Shown here piece by piece: positions 45,317 through 53,771 of a DNA stretch of 64,000 nt. The stretch's first letter is position 1. The number at the start of each line of letters is the position of its first letter. Made by a program: the position numbers and the translations under genes. Location: assembly GCA_025056215.1 (NCBI GenBank), contig JANWWC010000002.1, positions 1-64,000 of the forward strand, written 5' to 3'. The DNA is from Cytophagales bacterium (lineage in GTDB: Bacteria > Bacteroidota > Bacteroidia > Cytophagales > Flammeovirgaceae). The notes below the pieces were generated by a model. It had not been told where the DNA came from. It was given only the letters and a program-made list of their open reading frames with translations, and searched no databases.

Positions 45317-46312
45317 ATGATAAAAGTTTTCCTTTTTCCTTTTCTTTTCGTCATATTAGGCTGTATGCCATCAGGAAGTCCTCCAAATAAATCAGTAGTT
45401 TCGAATTCGAATAAAAAATATAAGGTAGGTGTAATCCCGAAAAGCACTTCTCACGCCTACTGGAAAAATGTACATGCAGGAGTCAGCAAAGCTGCTCTTG
45501 AATTAGGGGTAGAAATAGAATGGAAAGGCTCCAAAGGAGAGTCAAATGCGGAAGCACAAATTCGTATCCTGAAAGAAATGGGAGAAAATCCTTCTATCGA
45601 CGCAATACTTATTGCACCAAGTGATTATAAAGCGCTTGCCGCACCAATTGAAACTATTCAAAAAAAAGGCAAACCTGTTATTATCATAGACTCAGGAGTA
45701 GAAACTGATTATGTAGCCTATATTGCAAGTGATAACTATCACGGAGGAACGCATTGTGCAAAATATATTGCGGAACTTCTTGGTAAAGAACAAAGTACAG
45801 TTCTTGTATTAAGACATTTGCCCTACTCGGCTAGCACTTTAGAAAGGGAAAGAGGTTTCTTGGACGCTATTAAAAAATTTAAGAACATAAAAGTAATTCT
45901 TTCAGAAGATTTTGTGGGCGACGATTATGACTTTAGCCGAAAATATGTTGAAAAAATGATAGAAAAGTATCCTCACATAAAAGGAATTTTTGCTCCTGCA
46001 GAACCCCTTACAGTAGGAGCCTTCAGAGCTTTAGAAAGAAAAAATCTTAATAAAAAGATTAAGTTAGTAGGCTACGATGCAAGTACAGCATTGATTTCCG
46101 CAATTCATGAAGGAAAAATTGATGGCATTATGCTACAATCTCCTTATGATATGGGTTATGAGGCGCTTACTGTAGCTTACGCTTATTTACATAATATTCC
46201 GTTTAGCAAAATAAACTACACTGACCAAGCATTGCTTACTCCCTATAACTACAAAGAGCGTCCTCTACGAGAATTTCTCACACCAGAGGTAAACCACTGG
46301 GATATTCAATAA
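45317..46312 (+). CDS. Sugar-type ABC substrate-binding lipoprotein, orphan
   Basis: A 331-residue periplasmic-binding protein of the RbsB/Peripla_BP_4 type. The start at 45317 gives a lipoprotein signal with lipobox VILGC (Cys about 16); an in-frame ATG at 45287 is less fitting. Typical stretches are YKVGVIPKSTSHAYWKNVHAGVSKAALELG, PSIDAILIAPSDYKAL, KKGKPVIIIDSGV and SDNYHGG. No permease or ATPase lies within the window; its neighbours are ung and a convergent gene. It may serve a distant transporter or a sensor. Confidence 0.88.
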   Translation: MIKVFLFPFLFVILGCMPSGSPPNKSVVSNSNKKYKVGVIPKSTSHAYWKNVHAGVSKAALELGVEIEWKGSKGESNAEAQIRILKEMGENPSIDAILIAPSDYKALAAPIETIQKKGKPVIIIDSGVETDYVAYIASDNYHGGTHCAKYIAELLGKEQSTVLVLRHLPYSASTLERERGFLDAIKKFKNIKVILSEDFVGDDYDFSRKYVEKMIEKYPHIKGIFAPAEPLTVGAFRALERKNLNKKIKLVGYDASTALISAIHEGKIDGIMLQSPYDMGYEALTVAYAYLHNIPFSKINYTDQALLTPYNYKERPLREFLTPEVNHWDIQ

Positions 46313-48169
46313 TTACAGCTCATAATTCCAGAGCAATACTATTTTTTGACGAGAATTTAACCTGATTTTTTCACCACTTACTTCAACAATTTTATTAATA
46401 GAAGTAAAAGCACCGCGCTGCAAGGAAAGTGTAGAAGGAGATATCAAACGAATTTGAGGAACGAACGAAGTTCGTAATACGAGTTTTTTGTCTTGTAATG
46501 TAAAATTTGTTTGTAGCAATCCATGCTGAGAAGCAATTATATTAGAAGTAAAAAAAGGGAATATACACCACAAGCTATCTACTACAACTGCATGATGAGA
46601 AACATTGCGAAAAACTATGCAAGTTTGCAAAAAACGATTTCGAATAGTATACGTAACTTCTGAGCTGATTCCTCGACTGCTTAAATAACCGTTTGTAACT
46701 TCATAAGCATCTGAATAATAGAGACGAAGTTTTTTAGAACGCTTTTTAATAAAGGCAACTCCTTCATTCCCAAAAGTAAAAACTGAATCTTGGATTTTCA
46801 GATAAGGCATCAAATTAGGAACTTTCTGGTTTACAGGAATAGCCAAGTAAGGCAACCCGTAGGGAATGTGCTGATAATCGCTTACAGGTGCTTCACCAAA
46901 AGAACCTACCACAGGAATGACAAAATATCGATTTCGACAACGATAAGCCCATAACCCCATCGGAGAAGGTTTTTTTCTAAACTCATACCACTTATTTACT
47001 TTAGAAAAGGTAGGATTTCGAATCTGTGTAGCAGTATCCAAAGAGGTGACAATTTCTTGCAACGATAGTGCTAACTTTCCAAGTGCTCCAATAGAGTACT
47101 GCCAAATTCTATCTCTGCCTGCGTAAGCGTACGTAGCTCTTCCGCTATCCAACATGCGATTGATATGCTTTTCTTCATCATACTCGTGCTTTCTGTAATA
47201 TTCGTAACTTTTTTGAAAAACTGCTAACAGATTTTGAGGAGAAGTTGGCGAAAAGTCGGGATTTTTAATAAAAAAAGCGCTTTGTTCCCAAGTGTCTTCC
47301 CAAACGTTTTGCAAACTCCTACCATAAGGTGAACTATGAAAAGTAATAGGAGAAAATGTGTCCCACCAAAGTTGAGCTGTTTTTTTAAGCATAGGCTTCA
47401 TTTGTTCGATAGCAGCAGAATAACCAATTATTTTAGCTGCTTGATAAGTAAATCGAATAAATTCATGAAGATAACGGTCATATCTTCCTCGGCCTTGCTT
47501 GTCATCGTCTAAGAACCCGCCATTTTTCTGTAAAATACGTACACAAGTGTCAAGAATTCGATGCACAAAAATTGAATTTTGCTCCCATCCCAAGGCGGTT
47601 CGGTAAGCCATAGTCAAAGCCGCTACAGCGTAATAGTTAGCAGGATAGACCATTTTCAGCGAATCCTCCGACAGATAACGCCTTACATCAGTAAAATCTA
47701 TTAGTTTTTGTTTAGTTTGTTCATCAAAATCTTTCAAGAGAATATGTTCTGCATGTTGTGTATGCTGTCTAAATTTCCAAAACAGCTCTGCTGCATAAAG
47801 TTGAGCAAAAGTTTTTCCTTCTTTAGCTTCCTGAAGCAAATGATTTTGTATCCAAGTAGGTAAGTAGAACTCTTCTAAATAAAAGCTTTCAGAAAGTTGA
47901 ACATACCTTCCGAGAGTAGATGCCCATGAAGCCCATGTAAAACTTCCACCGACAGGAAGTCCAAACATTTCATTCGGAAAGTGCGTAGGCTCCTTAAGTT
48001 CTTTAAGAGAAGCCAATAATTCTTGGCGAACGAATGAGATTATTTCTCGTTGCAACTCTCCTAACGATCGTGATGAAAAGGGTTCCGAGTAGCTAACATT
48101 CCACAAAAAGAAAACTATAATTCTTACATAATATTTCATGTAGAATATGTTTGAAGTGAAAATACTCAT
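46313..48169 (-). CDS. Large exported protein, probable helical-toroid carbohydrate-active enzyme
   Basis: A 618-residue exported protein that I cannot assign firmly. The upstream ATG at 48169 overlaps the previous gene by four bases. The ATG at 48139 gives a better signal peptide (MKYYVRIIVFFLWNVSYSEP) and may be the true start. The first 400 residues are helical with repeated aromatic pairs (WASWASTLGRYVQL, NYYAVAALTMAYR, GGFLDDDKQGRGRYDRYLHEF), followed by a beta-rich domain. This layout recalls DUF2264-like and lyase-like (alpha/alpha) toroids. The role is a guess. Confidence 0.6.
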   Translation of the reverse strand: MSIFTSNIFYMKYYVRIIVFFLWNVSYSEPFSSRSLGELQREIISFVRQELLASLKELKEPTHFPNEMFGLPVGGSFTWASWASTLGRYVQLSESFYLEEFYLPTWIQNHLLQEAKEGKTFAQLYAAELFWKFRQHTQHAEHILLKDFDEQTKQKLIDFTDVRRYLSEDSLKMVYPANYYAVAALTMAYRTALGWEQNSIFVHRILDTCVRILQKNGGFLDDDKQGRGRYDRYLHEFIRFTYQAAKIIGYSAAIEQMKPMLKKTAQLWWDTFSPITFHSSPYGRSLQNVWEDTWEQSAFFIKNPDFSPTSPQNLLAVFQKSYEYYRKHEYDEEKHINRMLDSGRATYAYAGRDRIWQYSIGALGKLALSLQEIVTSLDTATQIRNPTFSKVNKWYEFRKKPSPMGLWAYRCRNRYFVIPVVGSFGEAPVSDYQHIPYGLPYLAIPVNQKVPNLMPYLKIQDSVFTFGNEGVAFIKKRSKKLRLYYSDAYEVTNGYLSSRGISSEVTYTIRNRFLQTCIVFRNVSHHAVVVDSLWCIFPFFTSNIIASQHGLLQTNFTLQDKKLVLRTSFVPQIRLISPSTLSLQRGAFTSINKIVEVSGEKIRLNSRQKIVLLWNYEL

Positions 48170-48627
48170 TTCATAAAAAGAAGCAAATGAGAAGAAGTAT
48201 CTTTAGGCAAAATGCGATGATTCACTACTTTTAATGAATCCAACAAACTATTTTCCTTTAGTTTTGCACTAATATCGGATACAGCAAAATACATTCCACA
48301 ATTAGGAGGAACTATTTTCGATTGAGCTTGAAAAGAAATATGAACTCGGCTTAATAAACCTGAAGAATCTGTAACTACAATTGTAATTTGTTTTTGAGAG
48401 ATAGGCAAATGACAGTAAAACTTCCCCTGCTGTGAACGATTGAGTGGTAACCCATTTTCATATTCTATTTTTAAGCCTGAAGCAGAAGATCGAAACAAAT
48501 TTCCTATTGAATCTTTTTGAATTATGCTTATAAGTAGTACATTCGTATTAGATGGCAATAAACTACACTCATTTGTACAGTAACATAAAAAAAATAACAT
48601 CAGTGCGCCTAAGAGAAATTGTTTCAT
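48166..48627 (-). CDS. Small lipoprotein, DUF6452-like
   Basis: A 153-residue protein with a hydrophobic N-terminus ending in the lipobox LCYC (Cys17). The body shows NVLLISIIQKDSIGN, LPLNRSQQGKFYCHLPI and VPPNCGMYFAVSDISAKL, a pattern I associate with the Bacteroidota DUF6452 lipoproteins (a late conserved CG). Its function is unknown. Its start codon overlaps the start codon of the divergent DUF4249 gene: both use the CATG at 48625-48628. It is translationally coupled to the large exported protein downstream. Confidence 0.65.
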   Translation of the reverse strand: MKQFLLGALMLFFLCYCTNECSLLPSNTNVLLISIIQKDSIGNLFRSSASGLKIEYENGLPLNRSQQGKFYCHLPISQKQITIVVTDSSGLLSRVHISFQAQSKIVPPNCGMYFAVSDISAKLKENSLLDSLKVVNHRILPKDTSSHLLLFMK

Positions 48628-49471
48628 GCAAAAAAGATTTAATTACAAAGCTAACAAGTTTCTTACAATTTTTGCAGGGATAACACTTCTTTTAGGAAGT
48701 TGTGAAGAGGTTGTGCGTCCCCCTATCGGAGCGGGAAATCCTTCTACTGTTATCGAAGCATGGCTTACAGACAGCGCTGACCGTCGTTTAAACTTCGTAA
48801 AAATTACTCAAACAATCGCTTACGATGCTCCTATTGCTATTCCGTTAGTAAGCGGCGGGAGTGTAAGAATTATTTCAGAAAATGATACAATGCCCTTTGT
48901 AGAAACAAGTCCAGGCTATTATCAAGCAGTAGATTCTTTTTTTCGGGCTGTGGCTTATCGCACTTACCGATTGGAGGTCAGAATCCAAGAACAAACTTAC
49001 ACAGCAACTGCAACTGCTCCTCCTCCTATTAAAATCGACAGCATTGTATTTACATGGAGAGAGGCTTTTCTTAACCAACCGGCAGGAGTGTATGCACAGA
49101 TTTTTCTAAGAGATGCGCGCCCTAATGCTACTCATGGCTGGAGAAGATTTTCTCTTATTAATCTTCAAAAGCGTTCTAATATAATAGTAATCGAGCAAAA
49201 AGAATGGGATGGAAAAGATAAATATACGTATTTATTTCCCGAAGCATTCTTTATCAACGACTTTATTACTATCAATGTTTATGGATTATCTGCTCATAAT
49301 TTCCAGTATCTCCAAAATATTCAACAACTATCAGAAAAAGGAACTCCTGCTCAGTCTGTACCAGAAAATCCTATTTCTAACTTTGAACCCAACACATTGG
49401 GCTTTTTTAGTGTAGCCTCAGTTACCTCCATTTCTGATACTATTAGGTTTAGCAAGTTGCGCGCTAATTAA
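48626..49471 (+). CDS. DUF4249-domain lipoprotein
   Basis: A 281-residue lipoprotein (lipobox LLGSC, Cys about 26) of the DUF4249 family, Bacteroidota envelope proteins often paired with TonB-dependent receptors. Typical stretches are SCEEVVRPP, STVIEAWLTDSADRR, VSGGSVRII, FVETSPGYYQAVDSFF and YTATATAPPPIKIDSI. The usual receptor gene is not adjacent. The only start available shares the CATG with the divergent DUF6452-like gene, so the promoter must lie inside that neighbour's coding region. Confidence 0.75.
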   Translation: MQKRFNYKANKFLTIFAGITLLLGSCEEVVRPPIGAGNPSTVIEAWLTDSADRRLNFVKITQTIAYDAPIAIPLVSGGSVRIISENDTMPFVETSPGYYQAVDSFFRAVAYRTYRLEVRIQEQTYTATATAPPPIKIDSIVFTWREAFLNQPAGVYAQIFLRDARPNATHGWRRFSLINLQKRSNIIVIEQKEWDGKDKYTYLFPEAFFINDFITINVYGLSAHNFQYLQNIQQLSEKGTPAQSVPENPISNFEPNTLGFFSVASVTSISDTIRFSKLRAN

Positions 49472-49560
49472 CTAAAATGCTTATATGGGAAATTATTTCT
49501 ACTTTTTGGAAAAGCAATAAAAATCTTAGCTTTACGTTTCAGAAATAAAATTGAGAATAA

Positions 49561-50289
49561 ATGGAGCAACTTTTCAATTATGAAGCAATTGTTAGCCTAT
49601 TTACCCTTGCACTCCTTGAAATCGTACTTGGAATAGACAATGTAATTTTTATATCTATCATTTGCGGGAAAGTAGCTCCTCAAGAAAGAGAAAAAGCCAG
49701 ACGCATCGGTATTCTGTTAGCTTTATTTGTCAGAATAAGTTTATTGACAGGAATACAATGGCTCACTACTCTTACAGAACCCATTTTTACGCTACTCCAA
49801 ATAGAATTTAGTTGGAAATCGATTATTCTTTTAGCAGGAGGTTTATTTCTGATTTACAAATCAGTAAGAGAAATTCACGATAAATTAGAAGGCGATAATG
49901 AAAATGAGATTCTCCTAAAAAACATGAGACTAGCTGAGGCTATCATTCAAATTATTATGATTGACATTGTATTTTCGTTTGATTCTATTTTAACTGCCGT
50001 GGGCCTATCGCGGCAAATTGTTATTATGATTATTGCAGTAATCATTGCAATGATAATGATGTTAATATACGCCAAAAAAATTGGCGACTTTGTAGATGAA
50101 CACCCCACTGTTAAAATGCTCGCTCTTGCTTTCTTAGTAATGATAGGATTTTTGCTCATTACAGAAAGCTTTGGTAAACACATCGAAAAAGGATATGTGT
50201 ATTTTGCAATGCTTTTTGCACTTTCTGTTGAACTTATGAACATGAAAATGACTAAAAACAAACGAAAAAGACTCATTAAACATGAATGA
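49561..50289 (+). CDS. TerC-family integral membrane protein
   Basis: A 242-residue inner-membrane protein with about seven helices. The TerC acidic signatures are visible: LGIDNVIFISI (about residues 23-33) and DIVFSFDSILTAVGL (about 138-152). TerC members have been linked to tellurite resistance and, more recently, to metal (manganese) efflux or metalation of exported proteins. Which applies here is not known. The stop overlaps the start of the DinB-like gene by eight bases; terC, the DinB-like gene, ribH and the OmpH gene look like one transcription unit. Confidence 0.9.
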   Translation: MEQLFNYEAIVSLFTLALLEIVLGIDNVIFISIICGKVAPQEREKARRIGILLALFVRISLLTGIQWLTTLTEPIFTLLQIEFSWKSIILLAGGLFLIYKSVREIHDKLEGDNENEILLKNMRLAEAIIQIIMIDIVFSFDSILTAVGLSRQIVIMIIAVIIAMIMMLIYAKKIGDFVDEHPTVKMLALAFLVMIGFLLITESFGKHIEKGYVYFAMLFALSVELMNMKMTKNKRKRLIKHE

Positions 50290-50764
50290 TACTTTATTAC
50301 GACTACATAAAGCAAACTATTGGGCGAATATGACCCTATGTGAAACCTTAACTCCAGAAGTTTATAACGATTATATTGCAGAAACATTTAGCCATGTAGT
50401 AAATGCTCAGTATATTTGGATGAGTCGCATTGAAGGAATTCCTTCTCCCTACAAAGTAAGAGAGATTCAGCCTCTTGCACAGCTTCCAGAGCGCATTCAA
50501 ACAATTTCCGAAAAATGGCTTCATTATTTAAAAAACGCTTCTCTTCAAGAGTTTCAACGGGTTATTCACTATACAAACTCATTTGGCGAAACGTTTAACA
50601 GTATTATTCTCGATGTATGTTTTCATTTGATTTCACACAGCCATTATCATCGGGGTCAGGTAAATCGCGCTTTGCGACTCTGTAAAGTAGAACCTAAAAA
50701 TATCGATTATATTACCTATTGCCGATTAGTAGATGCAGGAAAAATTAGTTCGACTTATTTATAA
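50282..50764 (+). CDS. DinB-like metal-dependent protein
   Basis: A 160-residue four-helix protein of the DinB/YfiT-like superfamily, which includes thiol-dependent transferases with a three-His metal site. Candidate ligands are the His in FSHVVNAQYIWM (about 38) and two in ISHSHYHRGQVNRAL (about 118-125). The substrate is unknown. The gene overlaps terC by eight bases and is followed three bases later by ribH. Confidence 0.85.
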   Translation: MNDTLLRLHKANYWANMTLCETLTPEVYNDYIAETFSHVVNAQYIWMSRIEGIPSPYKVREIQPLAQLPERIQTISEKWLHYLKNASLQEFQRVIHYTNSFGETFNSIILDVCFHLISHSHYHRGQVNRALRLCKVEPKNIDYITYCRLVDAGKISSTYL

Positions 50765-50767
50765 ACC

Positions 50768-51274
50768 ATGGCTTCTGCTTTAAAGAATTTAAGTGAATAT
50801 CCATCTTTCAAAATAGACATTTCCCAAAAAAAGATTGGGATTGTCGTTTCAAATTATCACGCTGAAATTACAGAAGCTCTTTTTGAGGGAGCTTATCAAA
50901 CCTTGTTAAAAGAAGGCGCCAAAAAAGAGCATATCCTCAAAAAATACGCTCCAGGCGCTTATGAACTCACCTTATGCGCTCAAAAGTTAGCAAAATTGCC
51001 TCTAATAGACGCGGTAATTTGCCTGGGCTGTGTCATTAAAGGAGAAACACAACATTTTGAGTTTATTTGTCATGCAGTAGCACAAGGACTTACACGCGTT
51101 TCGTTAGACACAGAAAAACCTGTCATCTTTGGAGTAATTACCCCTAACAATTATCAGGAAGCGCTCGAACGCGCAGGAGGAAAACACGGCAACAAAGGAG
51201 TAGAAGCCGCAGCAGCCGCTATTCAAATGTTAGCTTTTTGCGACGATTTTTCACCCAGGATTATACAACATTAA
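50768..51274 (+). CDS. ribH: 6,7-dimethyl-8-ribityllumazine synthase
   Basis: Condenses ribityl-aminouracil with dihydroxybutanone phosphate in riboflavin synthesis. The 168-residue protein shows the substrate loops VSNYHAEITEALFEGA, APGAYELTLCAQKLA and the catalytic His in IKGETQHFEFI. The C-terminal RAGGKHGNKGVEAAAAAI is also standard. No other rib gene is near. Confidence 0.96.
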   Translation: MASALKNLSEYPSFKIDISQKKIGIVVSNYHAEITEALFEGAYQTLLKEGAKKEHILKKYAPGAYELTLCAQKLAKLPLIDAVICLGCVIKGETQHFEFICHAVAQGLTRVSLDTEKPVIFGVITPNNYQEALERAGGKHGNKGVEAAAAAIQMLAFCDDFSPRIIQH

Positions 51275-51324
51275 GTTATTTATTTTTTATTTGCAGATGT
51301 TTTAAAACATGATTAAGTAAACTT

Positions 51325-51873
51325 ATGAAATACATTCAAAATTCAATATTGGTTGGTTTGCTCATTTTTGCTTTGAGTCTTTCTGCCCAGCATCATATCC
51401 AAAAAATTGGATATGTGGATTCAGACAGCGTTTTGTTTTCCCTTCCCGAGTACAAAATTCAAGCAAAATCACTAGAAACCTACCAAAAACAATTGCAAAC
51501 GCAGTTAGATAATCAAAAAAATGAAATTCAACGCAAATACGAAGACTATGAAAAAAATGCAGCCAACTGGGCTCCTCTTGTTTTAGAAGAGAAACAAAAA
51601 GAAATTCAACAGTTAGAACAAAACTTTTACGAGTTTCAGCAAAAAGCGCAAAACAGCTTACAACAAAAAGAGCAAGAACTTCTCAAACCATTGTTCGAAA
51701 AAATTAAAAAAGGAATTAGTGAAGTAGCCAAAGAAAGGGGTTATACTTATGTTCTTCCCGATCATATTTTCTTATATGCTGACAAAGAGCATGATTTAAC
51801 AGAAATTGTTATCAAACACTTAGGCGGTACTCTTCCTTCTACTGGAACATCTTCTAAAACAAGTGGAAAATAA
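51325..51873 (+). CDS. OmpH/Skp-family periplasmic chaperone
   Basis: A 182-residue exported protein of the Skp/OmpH family, which holds unfolded outer-membrane proteins in the periplasm. A signal peptide ends at SLSAQ (about residue 21), followed by IGYVDSDSVLFSLPEYK and a long Gln/Glu/Lys-rich coiled coil (about 45-125). The C-terminal EVAKERGYTYVLPDH is typical. It is probably the last gene of the terC operon and is convergent with the YceI gene of the second MbnP locus, 17 bases apart. Confidence 0.9.
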   Translation: MKYIQNSILVGLLIFALSLSAQHHIQKIGYVDSDSVLFSLPEYKIQAKSLETYQKQLQTQLDNQKNEIQRKYEDYEKNAANWAPLVLEEKQKEIQQLEQNFYEFQQKAQNSLQQKEQELLKPLFEKIKKGISEVAKERGYTYVLPDHIFLYADKEHDLTEIVIKHLGGTLPSTGTSSKTSGK

Positions 51874-51890
51874 AACACAGTTTTAAAGCT

Positions 51891-52418
51891 TTATTTTAAA
51901 TTGAACCATGCATCAACTTGAACCTTTTCAGCGATTTTCATCGATACAAGAGCAGGAATCTTTATATTATAATCTTCTAAAAAAAGAAAAAAACGAGTTT
52001 GCAGTCGAAAAGCGTTTGCAAGAGGAACAATAGAACCAGCAATTTCTACGTCTTGAGTAACTCCATGTAACGTCAATTTTCCTAAAGCAACAGCCCTAGA
52101 GCTGTCTTTCAAAGTGATAGGAGCTACATTTATTTTCCCTTGAAAAGTAGCAAATGGATATTTATGAGATTCCACATAATTTTCGTTGAAATGCTCTTGC
52201 ATTAGTTTGTTAGGAAAATCAAAAGTAGTCATCGGAATTTTAATAGCGATTTCTCCTGTATAAATGTTCATAGCTACAGCAGCTTTATTTGTTTGAGCAG
52301 TGATATCTTCAAGAGGAGCACTTGAAAAAAAAGAAATGACACCTTGGTTGGTTTTTACGATTTGAGCACGAACCGCTGTTGAGACAAAAAGAACCGCTAT
52401 CATGCAAATTGACTTCAT
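51891..52418 (-). CDS. YceI-family periplasmic lipocalin-like protein
   Basis: A 175-residue exported protein of the YceI family; members have a lipocalin-like barrel that binds polyisoprenoids such as ubiquinone-like lipids. A signal peptide (to VRAQ, about 19) precedes ISFFSSAPLEDITAQT, ESHKYPFATFQGKI and LTLHGVTQDVEI, the standard landmarks. It is the last gene of the second MbnP locus and overlaps the DUF5777 gene by four bases. An isoprenoid quinone carrier would fit a redox role for the locus, but that is inference. Confidence 0.92.
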   Translation of the reverse strand: MKSICMIAVLFVSTAVRAQIVKTNQGVISFFSSAPLEDITAQTNKAAVAMNIYTGEIAIKIPMTTFDFPNKLMQEHFNENYVESHKYPFATFQGKINVAPITLKDSSRAVALGKLTLHGVTQDVEIAGSIVPLANAFRLQTRFFLFLEDYNIKIPALVSMKIAEKVQVDAWFNLK

Positions 52419-53281
52419 TTTTTGCGAAAACTAAACATTCTTGAAATGTTGAACCCATAAAAAACATCTCCTTTTTCCCAATTGCCATAAGTTTCAGCAA
52501 TAACACCTTTTTCCACCATACTTCGAGAATTGGTAAAATGAAGTTGAAACACATGTCCACCTGTTTCAATATCAAATCCTATCGAAAAAGCGTTTTGATA
52601 GATGTTAGGCAACTGGTTGGGAAAGACATAAAAATATTCTGCATTGAGCGCGACCCGCTTAGAAAATTTAATGCGCCCTGCCCCTACACAACTTAAAATT
52701 GTGTTTTTCCCTTCACCCTCTCGAACGCCATTTCTATGCAAAACCGTAGGACTTACTTGAAAGGAGTAACGCTCTGAAAATTTTCGCGCTATTATGATTT
52801 GATGAACGTATGCTAAGCGATTTCTAAAAGCATAATTAGGATACAAAGCAGAATTGACCTTCAAAGTTTGAACTGTAGCAACTGAAAGCAAAGTAATAGT
52901 AACGGGTATTGATTGAGCCCCTGTGCGCTGGCGAAACAATTTATACTTTATGTAACTATCATATACTTTTTGAAAGCTACTTCTTCCAATTGCTATATTC
53001 AATCGGTCTGTAATTCCATACTCTAATCCCCATCGAATTTGAGATTGATCTAGCCCCCACAGTTCATAGTACCCAGAATTAACACTTCCGAAACGATGTG
53101 AAATGCGAAATTCTAAATGTTTTTGAGCGATTGTTTCAATGCTATGTGCGTTGATAACACGAGTATTTTTAAAAGTAGCTGACACCCATGTTGATGAATC
53201 TGTTTCAACATCAAGAATTTGCATTAAATCCTGGGCATAAGATAGATTAGCAAAAAAAAGAAAAGCTAAAACAATTCTCAT
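52415..53281 (-). CDS. DUF5777-family outer-membrane beta-barrel protein
   Basis: A 288-residue protein with a signal peptide (to LSYAQ, about 16) and a beta-rich body. LEFRISHRFGSVNSGYYELWGLDQSQIRWGLEYGITDRLNIAIGRS is characteristic of DUF5777 beta-barrel proteins of Bacteroidota. The chain alternates polar and aromatic residues and ends FGF-N-SRMFSFRKK. It overlaps yceI by four bases and follows the small c-heme lipoprotein by nine. DUF5777 proteins often accompany cytochrome-domain lipoproteins; the function is unknown. Confidence 0.8.
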   Translation of the reverse strand: MRIVLAFLFFANLSYAQDLMQILDVETDSSTWVSATFKNTRVINAHSIETIAQKHLEFRISHRFGSVNSGYYELWGLDQSQIRWGLEYGITDRLNIAIGRSSFQKVYDSYIKYKLFRQRTGAQSIPVTITLLSVATVQTLKVNSALYPNYAFRNRLAYVHQIIIARKFSERYSFQVSPTVLHRNGVREGEGKNTILSCVGAGRIKFSKRVALNAEYFYVFPNQLPNIYQNAFSIGFDIETGGHVFQLHFTNSRSMVEKGVIAETYGNWEKGDVFYGFNISRMFSFRKK

Positions 53282-53290
53282 ATACTACAA

Positions 53291-53695
53291 TTATTGCAAA
53301 AATCCATCTGCTTTCCAGCGCCTAAATATCTCTATTTCTTGGTCTGAAAGTTTAGGTCCTCCTCGAGGCATGAGTCGAGAGTCCCCTTCTGGGAGAGTAA
53401 TTCGGTAAATAATATTGTCAATCTCGTTTTTAGTAGTGGTATAGTCATAATTATGGCAACCTCTTGAATTACAATAGCTTCTTAACAATGGATTTAGGCT
53501 GGTGCTGAATTTTACAGCAGAGCCAGAATCATTTGCTCCATTAGAAGGCAAGTTGCTGGGACTATTACCTTGATTAAGGGGGCTTGGATTGCTTGTATTA
53601 TTACTACTTGGGGGAACATTGGAAGAAGGCTTTATAGTTTCATTTGAACATTGGACGAGCAATATTGCTAAAATGATTTTCAAAACTTTTTTCAT
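53291..53695 (-). CDS. Small c-type heme lipoprotein with a CX4CH site
   Basis: A 134-residue lipoprotein (lipobox LLVQC, Cys16). A low-complexity Ser/Asn/Pro linker (about 20-58) leads to a compact cytochrome-like domain: LNPLLRSYCNSRGCH, then LPEGDSRLMPRGGPKLSDQEIEIFRRWKADGFL. This is the planctomycete-type cytochrome C layout, with a likely axial Met in LMPRGG. The heme site reads CNSRGCH, that is CX4CH rather than CXXCH, confirmed in the DNA. It lies directly downstream of the cadherin-like cytochrome gene. Confidence 0.8.
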   Translation of the reverse strand: MKKVLKIILAILLVQCSNETIKPSSNVPPSSNNTSNPSPLNQGNSPSNLPSNGANDSGSAVKFSTSLNPLLRSYCNSRGCHNYDYTTTKNEIDNIIYRITLPEGDSRLMPRGGPKLSDQEIEIFRRWKADGFLQ

Positions 53696-53771
53696 TGTCG
53701 TATAAGATTTTATACTAACAAATATACATGCCTATATGAAAAATACCATATAGGCATAATATCTAAAAAGA

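Noticed and set aside
49947-50387. 146-codon minus-strand frame
   Set aside because: Antisense to terC and the DinB-like gene; Ile-rich shadow without signals.
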